DNA of 64,000 bases from Microthyrium microscopicum (taxonomy: Eukaryota; Ascomycota; Dothideomycetes; Microthyriales; Microthyriaceae). Below, piece after piece: positions 10,843-22,097 of this stretch; position 1 is the first letter of the stretch, and each line of letters begins with the position of its first letter. Location of the stretch: NCBI GenBank assembly GCA_010405405.1, contig MU004239.1:980713-1044712 (forward strand), written 5' to 3'. The position numbers and the translations under genes are program-made. The notes beneath the pieces were generated by a model. It saw nothing but the letters and a program-made list of their open reading frames with translations. It ran no database searches and was not told where the DNA came from.

Positions 10843-12589
10843 ATGGCGTTCACAAAAGGAGCTGCAGTGGTACAGTGCTGTAGTAAAAAGGAAACCTTAC
10901 AGACTCGCAGTTGAGCCGCCTATCCAAGAAGAGTCAGTTGGGAGGACAAAAGCATTGTACAATTGCGACACAAATCTGGCCCACTCCGTTCTTGTACGCT
11001 GCCAAATCTGCTGTCAATGGCGCTTCGGGAAATGAAGCCGAGAAATTGTCAAACAATGCACAAAGCCGACAAAAATTGGCAGTGATACAAAGCTGAATTG
11101 AGCTGAAATTTGGACATACGGCTGATAAGTATCACATCAATTTATGAAGGAGCTGCGGTCAACATGCAAGTTCGGAGAGAGCCGCGGCGGAGATTTAGCG
11201 GTGCTTTTACGAGTTTTGATGGAATCATGGAAAAGGCAAGTGGGTTTGTGCGAAGCGCGCTTTGTCAAGTCCAGCTCTGGTGGTGGAAATTGGCGGCTTC
11301 AAAGGATTACGTATTAATCAATAGACTAAAGAAGCTTGTGCTGTTCGGATGGTCAGAATGGTATTGTTTTTATGAGGCTACAAATACAATGTTGAAGTTA
11401 AATCAAATGTTCTAGAATGATCAAATGTATGACATGCTAAAGCATGGATATGATCAACGTGAATGATCTTCGAAACTGGAGAAACAACGTTCAAATATTG
11501 TCACGCTGTGGCAGCGTGGCAGCGTGAGATGTTTCTATTTTGGATCCGCAGTCCCAAAATGGATAGAACACCACGATGTGACCGTTGCACCAGGTTCAAT
11601 TGAGCCTAAATTGTTAGTTACACCAAGCCAAGGGAGTATGACACTGCCACAGTTGTCCAGTAAACAGTAAGAGAAGTATTATTGAGTTGCAATTTGCCTG
11701 AGGCTGTAAATCAAAATAGAACAACCAGATCATGGTTCGCAACTATCGAGAGAAATGAGTGTTGAAGTTGCGCTCCTGAAATCGCAATTTCCTCATCGTG
11801 AAGACGCGGGTAGGAGAGATTTGGGGAGCCAATTGGACAAGCTGCACGTGTATTGTAGGGATGATCATTGGCCAGGTACCAGATGCTAGAGAAGGTGGAA
11901 CAGGAAAAAGCTGACAGCACAGAACAGGACTGTAAGGAGAAGACCGTGAGTCCGTACCACAAGCGCTTGAGGCCGAGAATTGGCAAATGAGCATAAGCCC
12001 CCACGACGGCTGAGTATTTTATAGCAGCATTAGGAACATGTGGTTATTTACATTCCAGAAAGGCCTTAGCAATGTGCTGCAGTTGTCGAGGGTAGCACCA
12101 GCAAGGCCCATCAGAATCTGAAGGCAAGAAGGGTAATGTTCCTGAATTGCTGGGCGCTGCTTAAGCCAGGGTTACGGAGAAGACTCCCATTCGACAAATG
12201 CACACAGGCCTTGTGACCCCTGGGCCTATCAAGGGCATGAATGACAGGTCTGGCTGTGGATCTGGAGATTTCTTCACCCTCTCTCTCTTGTCTTGGTGGG
12301 TAATGCTTGTTGTGACAACTTGTCAGCGGTTTGACTGGCCTTCAAATGACTGACCGCTAGCCGGGTGCAATTGTGGTCTTGGTCAAGCCTTGCGTGCCTT
12401 GGTCAAATGGCAGGAGCGACCTAGACATAGCGAGGCTAGCTCCTTCCTCAGCCGTCGCTGCTAACATCACAACTGGCCAAGCGTGGATCGCTCCTGCCGG
12501 TGTTAGTGTTCCCCCTGACCGTTCCTGCTTCTTGAGGCTGCGCCTAAAATAATATACTCTTGCCATCGCCAGGGCAGCGAGCTCAGCCT
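10843..12589. other. Gene-poor region upstream of the wall-protein gene
   Basis: About 1.75 kb with only short, overlapping open frames (longest about 100 codons, at 11110-11415 and on the minus strand at 11711-12004) lacking motifs. A short tandem (GGCAGCGT twice) lies near 11510-11525. The right part is probably distal promoter of the wall-protein gene. Confidence 0.5.
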
Positions 12590-12793
12590 TCTCTTCTTCA
12601 CACTTCCAACCTCTCCTTTGCGCTCCACTCTTCAATCTTCAATCTTCAGCTCGACTATTTCTTTCGCTTTCCAACTGCCAGTCACTCTTTTATAACAGCT
12701 CAGCTACAGTCTCTCGTTAACTTTTCGCTTCATCCCCTCCCATCACCTTCAATCTCACCTAGATTTCACTTGAGAATCAATTAATACGCAAAA
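12590..12793 (+). promoter_or_regulatory. CT-rich 5' leader of the wall-protein gene
   Basis: The ~200 bp before the ATG at 12794 are strongly pyrimidine-rich on the coding strand (runs of CTTC, TCTTC, CCTCTCC), with a short imperfect repeat CTTCAATCTTCAATCTTCAG near 12629-12648. The ATG context is AAAAATGG. Such CT-rich leaders are common in highly expressed genes of filamentous fungi. The exact transcription start is not visible. Confidence 0.5.
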
Positions 12794-13683
12794 ATGGTTG
12801 GAAAATCTGTTCTCGCTGTCGCCGCTGGCGCTACAGCCGTTGCTGCTTCCTGCGCTGCTCCAGTAAGTTCTACGCGAAAGTGTCAACAAGAGCAGTATAG
12901 CTAACATATCAACAGTCTACCCAGCTCGCTGGTAACTCCATCTTCCAGCCATCTGGATCAAGCACCCCTACTATCGGTGCTCCATACACCATCAGCTACG
13001 ATGGAACTGGTCTCTCAAACTCCTTGACCTTCTACCTCCTCAAGGGACCATCCACCAACATCATCAACATTGGAACTCTTGCCGCTGGTGTTGCCAACTG
13101 CGGAACTGCTAGCTGCACATTCCAATGGACTCCAAGCTGTGACCTCGAGGCTACCACCACCAACATGGGATACGGTATTCAAATGGTTGATGATGCTACT
13201 TGCATGTATCAATACACCACTCAATTCGGTCTCAACGCTGGAAACTGCGCCGTGTCGAGCTCTGTTGCACCACCAGCTTCATCTTCCGCACCAGCTCCAA
13301 TGTCCTCCTCCAAGGCCGCACCACCAGCTTCCTCTTCCAAGGCTGCCCCGGTCTCCTCCGCACCAGCCAGCTCCAAATCTGCTCTCGCACCATCCAACTA
13401 CCCAACTTGGTCCAGCTCCTGGAAGGCCGCTCCTACCGGTGGTTCCAGCCCATCATGGGGATCTGGTTCAGGTTCAGGATCCGGCTCCGGCTCCGGCTCA
13501 GGAACCTGGGGTGCCGCAGCACCATCCAACACCACCTCCAACTCTACCTCCTACACCCCACCAGGTGTCAGCGGTGGTGCTTCTCCTAGCTACACTCCTC
13601 TCCAGTCTAACGATGGAGCTCGCTTCGCTGTCAGCGGACTCGGTGCCCTCATCGCCATCGCTGCCTCCGTCATGCTCCTATAA
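12794..13683 (+). CDS. KRE9/KNH-like Ser-rich GPI-anchored cell wall protein
   Basis: Secreted, probably GPI-anchored wall protein. Exons are 12794-12862 and 12916-13683 with a 53 nt intron (GTAAGT...GCTAAC...CAG); 278 residues. Residues 1-20 are a signal peptide (MVGKSVLAVAAGATAVAASC). An N-terminal Kre9/KNH-like domain (about 30-125) contains TIGAPYTISYDGTG, FYLLKGPSTNI, FQWTPSCDLE, GYGIQMVDDATCMYQY and TTQFGL. A Ser/Ala/Pro-rich stalk follows, with a (GS)n run encoded at about 13456-13503. The C-terminus is hydrophobic (FAVSGLGALIAIAASVMLL) after small residues, as expected of a GPI-attachment signal. Members of this group are linked to beta-1,6-glucan and wall organisation; for this protein that role is inference. 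The long CT-rich leader suggests strong expression. Confidence 0.88.
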
Positions 13684-15633
13684 ATGCCAACAACAAAAAG
13701 CACGTCTGCATAATAGTTTCAGATTCCACCTCTGGTCTTTGAGGTAGCAGCACGGGTCGGGCGGAAGTGGGCTTTTTTCTCTGGCGTAAATCTTGCAAAG
13801 CCAACAACCAATACCCACAGGCTCCACCGGCCTGCATAATCATTGGGGCTTGCAGCTTTGCAGTTTTACTTGCCAAAAAACCATACCCTTGTTTCAGCGA
13901 TTGTTTTGTTCCCGCTGTATCAAATATTTTGTGTAAATTAATTTAATGAAGAGGGCGAAGGTGTTGGGATCAACGGGGCCCCCATGATCACAAGGAGTTG
14001 ATGTGGAAATCTGAAAGTCGTTTATTACCGTGTTTTTCTTCGCTTCTTGATGTCTATATACTGATATCCCTACCTTTGTGTTGTTTTCAACGTTTTATTT
14101 CTTATGTTTTCATACATTGTATTCGAAATCGCACGGCATGGACGTATACCTGGCATCGATTCTGGCTGCATTTTGGTTTTTGGCCGATTTAAAGCGCTGT
14201 TCTCGGATAGAGATATACCCCCCTATGAATGATGGTTCTACTTTAATGCTCTATCTTTCTGTCCCAATGTCTGTGAGCCTATGTACTTAATTCATAAGCC
14301 ATGATATTTGTGTATAGATTCGATGCCTTGGTTAATTACCATTTCCTGCCTGCCATTTTTGTTCCAAAATTACATCCGCTGTACGTGATCGAAGAATTCT
14401 AGAAGCATAAACATGTTAATTGAACGTTGGATCTTGTGTCCCGAATTGTTGGATTCATATTAATTTTGCCCTTGTAAGCGCGTCGTCCCGAGTCCCGATG
14501 CCTTATTACCTTTACCATTATCGCGGATGGATAGATTAAGCGTTCACTTTTAAGCAAGGGTTTGATTTCTATGGCAGTTCTCGAAAAGAATGGATTGCTA
14601 CTGTGATAATGACCGTTGAAGTTTAGAGGGTCTTTGGATGAGTATGAATGTATTAGGAAATGAGGCTCGTATCAACTATCAACAACAAACATTTAGCATT
14701 CACGAATGGCATGGGCAACACGAAACAGAATGAAGTGAACTAGGTGCACGGAATGTAGTCCGGCTCCTCACTTGCCAAAGAAGCAACCCTTGTTTGCAAG
14801 CTTAAAGACAGATATGGGTGCGTAATTGCCGATCGGTGTATCTTCACTCATCCATCAATAGAAAAACAAGTTGACAAATTAAAACTTTACGATGGTGATA
14901 TTATGGGACGTAGTGGTATCTTTACTCTTGTGCAAATCACGAATTTTGTATGAGGTACTGCTTTGCCGCCTCTTTACTTTAGGAAATTTGCATCTTGACG
15001 AAGCGAGGAAGCATTTTTATCATCGGCCTTTGTTCTGCGGTAACTTTCATCCACCGCATTGATATAAAAAGGTCGGCCGTAGCCGTTTGTGCGCTTTTAG
15101 CGATGCAACGCTTATGCAGGTACAAATGGGGGAGTGGATCTAGTGTGCTTCCACGAGGCACGCGTTATTGGACTCAGTTACCGCTGAAATCAAATAGTTT
15201 TGACGTGGGGCGTACGGGAATAGTGAAACACGATGCGACTACTTTAGTACCGTGGGAATATCAAATTCCTAGGACACACTTTTCGTTTGCTATGACTTTA
15301 CCATCGCGAGTCTTTGGCGCTGCAACTGCAAGTCGGTCGATTTGACGCGGAGAGACGACTTCGAGTTTTAATCTCACTGCCTTTATGTCAGTTGACGCTG
15401 TCATGGTCGCCTTACACCTGGGAAGCTCGCGATACTGGTAGACACGAGTATGAATTCTGATATTGCTTGCAGAATCTGGAGATTATTTCATGAGAAGGGA
15501 AGCATGTCAGCCCATGAGGATTTGGAGTCGTGTGGTCTTCTGATTGGTTTGAGCCTGGTTCCTTGCGCATCTTGAATCTTCTCCTCCGGCATCAGAAAGC
15601 AAGACAAGACAACCACCAGGCAAGGCGCGAGTC
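13684..15633. other. Intergenic, 3' of wall protein and 5' of HET gene
   Basis: Nearly 2 kb without a supported gene. The first few hundred bases are likely 3' UTR and the last few hundred the promoter of the HET gene. An open frame at 14995-15345 (116 codons) has no domain, signal or codon pattern that I would trust. Confidence 0.5.
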
Positions 15634-18012
15634 ATGCCTACTACCGTCCAGCCACACGCAACTCCTTCTACGCGGCATCGAATGTCCAAATTATTCGGCC
15701 TCGAGCGTCTTAGAGTCCATCGACAGCGTAGGAACCTAGCCGGAGCGACTAACATTGAGACCGAAGACTTTGCTGACCTGAACGATGATGTTGAGGACTG
15801 TGCTTCTCTCAAGAATCAGATTGACGAACTGCTTCAGCCCGACCAAGTTCGGCATGGCGATCGGGTAGACCTCCATAGCATATGCAATGCCTGCCGCAAG
15901 GTTTTCAAAAAGTCACCAATGATCAGCAAAAACTCGTACTCGGCAATAATGAAATCCCCCGACCATAAGGAAGTCCATCAACTGCATGAGAATCTTCAGC
16001 ATCTCCGTGCATCAGGGGATAGTCGTTGTCATTTCTGCACCTTGGTTTGGAAGGTTTTGTGGCCTTCGTTTACGGCGAAAGCCGGGAAAATCCAACCTCA
16101 GAAGTTGTTGCGACAGGCAGTAATATTGGAAATCCGACCCCGTCATGACGCATCTCCGACTGATACACTTTGCGAACTGGAAATTGTTTGTGGGGATATA
16201 ATGCAAGACAAGAGACAAGGAGGCATAGGTTGTGCTGGCGATCGATATCCAGATATGTTGGTCAGCTTCGTTCAAGGACTCCATAACTGGTCAGACTCGG
16301 AAGCAAAGTATCGGAGACGTTCGGTCCATCCAGCGCAGACTTACTTTTCCACTTCCTCTGACGAGCACATGGCCCTTGCCCAATATTGGCTAAACGAGTG
16401 CTCTAGTAAGCATGAATTGTGTAATTCACACGTGGACAGCAGCTTCATGCCAACTCGAATGCTCTATGTCGGGGCAACTAAAAGCGACTACGTCAGACTT
16501 CATTGCTCGAATGTCCAAGATAGAGGAACCAAGTATTGCACCTTGAGCCATACCTGGGGTGGTGTAAAGGACGCTCTCACTCTCCTGAGTACCAACCTTA
16601 CTACTCTACAACAGGGTATATCGCTTTCATCATTACCAAAAACTTTCCGCGATGCTGTGACTATCGTACAAGCGCTAAATATACAGTATCTATGGATCGA
16701 CTCCATCTGTATCATGCAAGACTCTGTGGAAGATTGGACTAGTGAAGCAGCTCTAATGGGCTCTGTTTACGCCAACTCAGCATGCACTATCATGGCCTCC
16801 GCAGCTAAGGGCCCTCATGATGGTCTATTCGCTTACCGCGATCCTCTTGCTTTCTTTGCCTGTAAAGTTGCAGGTTCCCTTGAGACTGGCACATTTGCAT
16901 CCTGCGGCTCAACAAGCGCAGTGCTCTTGGGCCAGTCTCATCTAAATTCTCGAGGTTGGATCAAACAGGAGCGAATCCTCTCTCCAAGAATGCTCAATTT
17001 TGAGACTAGTGGCATATCATGGTCCTGTCTCCATGGCACGGCTACGGAAAATGAGAGAGACGGTATGGGATATTCCATTGCCAGGAGACGCTCTGGGACG
17101 GCCTTCTATGCTGAGCAGAACACGCTTTTGCAAAGGATATTTGGAGAGAATATACAGCACGTGGACTGGACCATTGGATCAATAGATGACGCTCGTGATT
17201 GCAGTCTGCGCGAGCTGGAAATGTATGCACAAACTGGCTCTTTGGACGACAAACTGTTTCTGGATCGATTCGACCGATATTGGAAGAATTTGATATCTCT
17301 TTACAGCTACTGCGAATTCACAAACTTGAGCGACAAGCTCATTGCTCTTAGTGCGATAGTCCAGAGATTGCAAAAGGCCTCCGGATACATGTATTTTGCC
17401 GGAATGTGGTCTCCAACGCTTATGGGCGACCTGCTTTGGTCAAGCCCTTACTTCAAACCGAGGCCGTCCGAATATCGAGCGCCGTCGTGGTCTTGGGCGT
17501 CGATTGAGGGGTGGATCAGCTTTCCAAACACAGAGGTTACCAATTCACCAAGGACAGAACCCATGGCAAAGTTTCTGTCTTGCGAATGTACAACCCATCC
17601 CCTTGACATATTCAAGACAGGAAAGGTTCTGGATGCACAGCTCCGACTCTCAGCTAAACTGCGCCCTTGGAAGACTGGCCTTGGAAAGATTTTCAATAGT
17701 TCCCACGATCTATTGCTGAGAGAAAAGTCTATTGGTGAGGTAAAGCCTGATTGTGTAGCGCTTGATCTCCAAGATATTCATCTGAAGAACCTGTACTTGT
17801 GTCCTCTGGAAAAGTATGTTTGTCGCTCCGGGCAGACAGATGATGGTAGTTACATGTCTATCAAGGGGTTAGCTGTGCTACCTCACGCGGGAGGCTCTAA
17901 TCATTACGAACGAATTGGGACTTTTGCTTTACACTCGACCTACCACTACACTTGGGCGGATGCAGAGAGTTTATTGGATAGCTATCCTACTCAAGATATT
18001 GTACTTCGCTAA
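15634..18012 (+). CDS. HET-domain protein, single exon
   Basis: Heterokaryon-incompatibility (HET) domain protein of 792 residues in one exon. HET domains trigger a cell-death or growth-arrest response when unlike hyphae fuse; the partner of this one is unknown. The N-terminal ~280 residues include a CNAC...CHFC cysteine pattern of the kind often found before HET domains. The HET core follows in order: YCTLSHTWGG, LPKTFRDAVTIVQALNIQYLW, IDSICIMQDSVEDW, MGSVYANSACTIMASAA and, further on, LNSRGWIKQERILSPR. The C-terminal part has the usual APSWSWASIEG motif. An ATG at 15682 (MSKLFGLERL) is an alternative start. It differs in layout from the second HET gene at 49092-50835. No repeat or NTPase domain is fused to it. 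Confidence 0.92.
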   Translation: MPTTVQPHATPSTRHRMSKLFGLERLRVHRQRRNLAGATNIETEDFADLNDDVEDCASLKNQIDELLQPDQVRHGDRVDLHSICNACRKVFKKSPMISKNSYSAIMKSPDHKEVHQLHENLQHLRASGDSRCHFCTLVWKVLWPSFTAKAGKIQPQKLLRQAVILEIRPRHDASPTDTLCELEIVCGDIMQDKRQGGIGCAGDRYPDMLVSFVQGLHNWSDSEAKYRRRSVHPAQTYFSTSSDEHMALAQYWLNECSSKHELCNSHVDSSFMPTRMLYVGATKSDYVRLHCSNVQDRGTKYCTLSHTWGGVKDALTLLSTNLTTLQQGISLSSLPKTFRDAVTIVQALNIQYLWIDSICIMQDSVEDWTSEAALMGSVYANSACTIMASAAKGPHDGLFAYRDPLAFFACKVAGSLETGTFASCGSTSAVLLGQSHLNSRGWIKQERILSPRMLNFETSGISWSCLHGTATENERDGMGYSIARRRSGTAFYAEQNTLLQRIFGENIQHVDWTIGSIDDARDCSLRELEMYAQTGSLDDKLFLDRFDRYWKNLISLYSYCEFTNLSDKLIALSAIVQRLQKASGYMYFAGMWSPTLMGDLLWSSPYFKPRPSEYRAPSWSWASIEGWISFPNTEVTNSPRTEPMAKFLSCECTTHPLDIFKTGKVLDAQLRLSAKLRPWKTGLGKIFNSSHDLLLREKSIGEVKPDCVALDLQDIHLKNLYLCPLEKYVCRSGQTDDGSYMSIKGLAVLPHAGGSNHYERIGTFALHSTYHYTWADAESLLDSYPTQDIVLR

Positions 18013-18697
18013 GTATACTTAGGTAGGTCTCTAGGCAATGCAGTTCAAAAATAAACGAAGTGAGTGAAGTTACCATTGCCCCGGAATTGAAGACTACTCT
18101 AAAGAGACTAGTACAAATCGCGCTAGGCACAAAAACTCTCCGTACTCCGATTTGGCGGCTTTAGCGTCAGTCCTTTCTTCTCGGGTTCCTCGCTTCATCT
18201 CACAAGACTCAATCCTACAGATCCTTCTGTACTCATACGACGTGTCTTATCTGCATGACTCTTGATGTTGCGTCGTGAGTTGAATACTGAATTCTGACGC
18301 TGACATCTCCTGCGATTGGGACTCGCTAGCGCATGGGTAAGCGAACGATCCAGCCAAATAGTCCCAACTAGGAAATATTAGCCTATACCACAGCGATGGC
18401 AGCGCATCGTGCTTGGCCTCACCAATGAAGGAAGTAGTATGCTAGGGTGAGTCGGATATTCTTTAGTCCTTCAACGGCCGAAATGTATCAAGTGGCACAG
18501 CTTACAATCCTCGCGTAGATCTCTCTTCAGGGTGAGGCGATGTTCACATCATCTTAGATATTCTCAGAGTTGATATGGACGACATATAAAGATGAGTACT
18601 CGGATGATTGAAAAGGAGCCATAATGCTTCAAAGTCAATCCATTACAACAATATCAGTTTCCAATATCATTTCCAGCTTTCTTCCTCCTCAAACTGC
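18013..18697. other. Intergenic, HET gene to carotenoid oxygenase
   Basis: 685 bp between two plus-strand genes, presumably the HET 3' UTR and the oxygenase promoter. Two cytosine/thymine-rich tracts lie near the right end. No other feature is recognisable. Confidence 0.5.
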
Positions 18698-20412
18698 ATG
18701 ACCAACTCAATGGACTCAACGGAAGAGAAAGAAGAACATTACAAGGGTTGGCCGAACTCGCATGGTGTATGGAATTCATTCTGCTCTTTAAAGTAGTGAC
18801 CTAACCTTTCCAGTTCGACCCGGATTTTGAAGTTCTCGAACCAGTCGAGCTTCAAATCACAGGAAAAATCCCCCAATATGCCGCTGGAACTCTGTACAGA
18901 ACTGGCCCAGGGAAGCGACAAGTCCAAGCCGACAACGGGAAAGTCTACACAATCGATCACTGGTTTGACGGATTCAATCAAGTCCATCGATTTCAAATTG
19001 TATCAGAAAATGGTACTATTCGAGCATACTACAACTCTCGTATGACTGTGGACAACATACTTCAGAACATTCGGAGAACAGGCAGACTCGACGGTTTCAC
19101 ATTTGCACAAAAGAACGATCCATGCCAGAGTTATTTCCAAAAGTTCCAGAGCCTATTCTTTCCTGCAACGCCTCCTACCCCTGATGATGAAAAGTCATCT
19201 CGTAACGTGGGAGTTACTGTGGCCATCAGCATGCCTGGCTTGAGTAATTCAGATGGCGACAAACAGAAGACTAGCTTTCTCACTCTCAAAACGGATGCGA
19301 CCCAGATGTCCAGAATTCATCCAGAGACTTTAGAGCCAATTGGTCTCGCCACGCAGGCGTTACTTCACCCCGATCTTACCGGGCCTCTATCCGCAGCTCA
19401 TTGTAAATCGGATCCAGTCACTGGTGACATATACAATTACAACTTGGATATTGGATCTAGTTGCACCTATCGTATATTCCATGTCTCTGCCAGGACAGGA
19501 GAGACTCGGATTCTCGCCAAATTTACTGGAGCTGGTGCTTACATCCACTCCCTCTTCCTCACAGCTGACCATGTCATTCTATGTGTATGGAACAGTCACT
19601 ACTCCATGGGAGGTCTCAAAATGCTCTGGGAGAAGAACATCCTAGACGCAATCGGGGACTACGATCCATCCAAGCCAGCAACGTGGTACGTTATCCACCG
19701 GCGGGAAGGTGGTTTGCTAGCTACCTACGAGAGCCCAGCGTTCTTTTCCTTCCACTCGGTAAATGCTTGGGTAGAAACCAAGGGCGGGAGCTCATATATT
19801 GTCGCCGAATTGGCAGCATACGATAACCTTGATATGCTCAAAAGAGTTTATTACGAAAATCTCATGTCCAATGGGAAAGTCGCGAAATCAAGTGGTGATC
19901 AAATGGCCAATAGTGCTAGAAGCACACTTCGTCGATATCGTCTTCCTGCTGTTCCTACTTCAACGAATCTCAAGTCAAAGTCAAAGGCGAAACGAATTGC
20001 CGTTGTTGAATGGACCGCCCCGTATGATGTTTCGCCTGAGTTGCCAACATTGAATCCTAACTTTCTAACTATTCCACATCGGTATACGTATGGTATTATC
20101 GACCGTGCAAAAAGTTCACTGTATGATGGGTTGGTCAAGTACGACTCACTAACCAAGGAAGCGAAATACTGGGAAGAATTTGGGCATACTCCAGGCGAAG
20201 CCATTTTTATTCCGGATCCGAACTCCAAGGAAGAAGATGGCGGTGTCTTGTTGAGCGTGGTGTTCGATGGTATCAATGATCACAGCTATCTCATTTGCCT
20301 TGATGCTCGCACAATGACTGAATTGGGAAGAGCGGATGTTCGCGGCGTTGTAGGTTTTGGTTTTCATGGAGCTTTTGCACCAGCAGTAGGCTCAGCGCAA
20401 CCTCAGGTATAA
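18698..20412 (+). CDS. Carotenoid cleavage oxygenase (RPE65 family)
   Basis: Non-heme iron(II) oxygenase of the carotenoid/stilbene cleavage family. Exons are 18698-18766 and 18814-20412. The 47 nt intron (GTATGG...CTAAC...CAG) is phase 0 and joins YKGWPNSHG to FDPDFEVLEPVEL, restoring the N-terminal family motif; 555 residues. The four iron-binding histidines are visible: SAAHCKSDP (about 219), AYIHSLFLT (about 268), FFSFHSVNAW (about 337) and GFHGAF near the C-terminus (about 541). YRTGPG near residue 50 and DHWFDGFNQVHRF are also typical. In fungi such enzymes cut beta-carotene, torulene, apocarotenoids or stilbenes; the substrate here is undetermined, and no carotenoid synthesis gene lies nearby. 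No signal peptide is seen. The gene converges on the glycine-zipper gene, leaving about 256 bp between stops. Confidence 0.92.
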
Positions 20413-20668
20413 CGATGTTTTGGTTCAGCGGCATATATAAGTTTCACGAATTGATCATTTAGGAGAAAGTCTGATTTTTTCAGTATTCGAATTGTGACAG
20501 ACATAAGTATGCTTGGATAGTATTGGGTATCAAATCGAGCATTACGATCATTCTGTCATGCATTTAGCTTCGTTAGTTCGTGTAGGAGATTGTCATGACA
20601 ATGAACGTTTACTATTCCAAAATTAGTATGGGTAATCGCAACATTGTTGAGCACGGTTGACTGACTTT

Positions 20669-21466
20669 TCATCTGTCATTTTTTTCATGCCACTTGTCAT
20701 CCTGTCTATCGTCTTTTCGCTGATGTTTCTCCCACATCTTGTCAGCCAGGCCCGCGCCAATAGCTCCAACAACCGCGCCTATCAAAGCACCCATCTTGTC
20801 CTTTCCTCCTGTAGCCTCATTTCCAAGGTATCCGCCTGCGATAGCGCCGGCTAGACCCGCTCCAAGATGATGGTCCTTCTCGTCATTCCGAGAGCGAGTA
20901 CGAGATCGACTTCTACGGCGTGGTCTCTGATTATCGCGGCGTGTAGAGTAGCTGCGGGCGCGCGTGCGCTGCTCGCGAGGTGTTGGCAATAATGTTTGAT
21001 AGGGTTGCTCGTCGACATATTCCGGTCGTCTTCGACTCTGATAACGGTCGTTAGCTCACAGATATACTTTGACGCTTTACCAAACAGAATTTGGGTGCGA
21101 AAGGTGGGGCAAACATACTCTACCATCATCTCGGTTTTCGCGTCTACTCACGGCGTGACCATGACTATCATCAGGCTCTTGAACAGCCAAGTAATTGTTG
21201 CGACCACCCCTTGGCCGCTCTTCAGGTTCGTAGTCATCTTGAGGGTCGTCGACTTCCTGCGGAGGAGCTGCTGGTACAGAAGAAGCTCGGTTTCGATGTC
21301 TGCGCTTTCTGACTAATTGGGGAAGCTGGGCTCCTCTATCGTAGATGGTATCGTGATACCGACCTGTGAGACGATCAAAGCCCTCAAGGCCCAGTTCCTA
21401 GATGATGATTTAGCTGACGATATCGAGCCAAAGATGTTCAAGCACACGAACCAATGCATCGGCCAT
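20669..21466 (-). CDS. Glycine-zipper protein with Arg/Ser-rich region
   Basis: Predicted 209-residue protein. I build three exons: 21466-21452 (15 nt, MADAL), 21397-21152 and 21037-20669, with introns of 54 nt (GTTCGT...CTAG) and 114 nt (GTGAGT...CAG), all phase 0. The N-terminus becomes MADALELGLEGFDRLTGRYH. The centre is charged and Arg/Ser-rich, including an RS-like run (RPRRRSRSRTRSR). It is followed by a glycine-zipper pair, HLGAGLAGAIAGGYLGNEA and MGALIGAVVGAIGAGLADKM, of the Rick_17kDa/2TM type, which packs as membrane-inserting helices. The tail is highly charged (EKHQRKDD...). Function is unknown; similar glycine-zipper proteins are widespread in fungi. The middle and last exons are secure; the tiny first exon is inferred from splice signals and sequence logic. 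Confidence 0.72.
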
Positions 21467-21671
21467 TATTTTGAGTTTGGCGGGAGTGTGTCTAGGTTGA
21501 TGCTGGTTGCAAAACGTTCCACGGAACAATAGTTGACGACAGCTGGGGTTACCGTGCGAAAGTACCGGTAAAGTAGCTCAACGGGTGGGCGACGTAAAAG
21601 TTTAATCTGTGAACTGCCAGAATTGGTTCAACTGGTCATCGTCCTGGTGCTTGGCGCAAGTCAACTTTTGC

Positions 21672-21679
21672 GGCTGTCA
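21672..21679. repeat. Left target-site duplication of hAT MITE
   Basis: GGCTGTCA immediately before the CAGTGTTGG terminus. It is identical to the 8 bases after the right terminus. Eight-base duplications are characteristic of hAT transposition. Confidence 0.85.
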
Positions 21680-22089
21680 CAGTGTTGGCACTCGAGTAAG
21701 TACTAAAACTAGTCTAGTCTAGTATACTAGTACTCGAGTACTAGTAGTCTAGTATTTTAAAAGCTCTAACTAGTCTAGTACGAGTACTAGTATTTATATT
21801 TTTTAAGACTAGTCTAGTAGAGTAAGTACTTAGTACTTTAAGACTAGTACTAGTCTAGTACTAATACTACTAAGCTTTACCCTTTTACTAATAAAATACT
21901 AGAGAATACTAGTACTAGACTAGTACTAGAGTGCTAGTAGTCTAGTATTTTAGATAATCTAACTAGTCTAGTACTAGTACTAGTACTAGAAATTTCGTTA
22001 ACTAGTCTAGTAGAGTACTCATTTTTAAAACGCCATACTAGCCGTACTAGTACTAGTACTCGACTAGACTAACTCGAGTTCCAACACTG
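21680..22089. mobile_element. 410 bp hAT-type MITE with CTAG/AGTACT-repeat interior
   Basis: Non-autonomous hAT-like element. Its ends are CAGTGTTGGCACTCGAGT on the left and ACTCGAGTTCCAACACTG on the right, inverted repeats of about 25 bp with few mismatches. It is bordered by an exact 8 bp duplication, GGCTGTCA. The CAGTG start and 8 bp duplication are hAT hallmarks. The inside is almost entirely permuted CTAG, ACTAGT and AGTACT units, so it is palindromic at many scales and can fold on itself. It has no coding capacity. It inserted about 200 bp upstream of the glycine-zipper gene's start. Confidence 0.88.
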
Positions 22090-22097
22090 GGCTGTCA
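22090..22097. repeat. Right target-site duplication of hAT MITE
   Basis: GGCTGTCA directly after ...CCAACACTG, matching 21672-21679. Confidence 0.85.

Noticed and set aside
11500-11530. GGCAGCGT tandem as a regulatory element
   Set aside because: Only two units and no nearby gene start; likely chance or slippage.
13070-13747. A 225-codon frame overlapping the wall protein
   Set aside because: Out of frame with the clear KRE9-like domain. The Pro/His-rich product is what shifted Ser/Ala codons give.
14995-15345. Possible 116-codon gene upstream of the HET gene
   Set aside because: No domain, no convincing signal peptide and no splice context. Length alone is not enough.
15634-21466. A secondary-metabolite or carotenoid cluster around the carotenoid oxygenase
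   Set aside because: No phytoene synthase, desaturase, opsin, PKS, NRPS or terpene gene is nearby; the neighbours are a HET gene and a glycine-zipper gene.
21700-22070. CTAG/AGTACT tract as an isolated microsatellite
   Set aside because: Its ends form inverted repeats and are bordered by an exact 8 bp duplication, so a hAT MITE explains it better.
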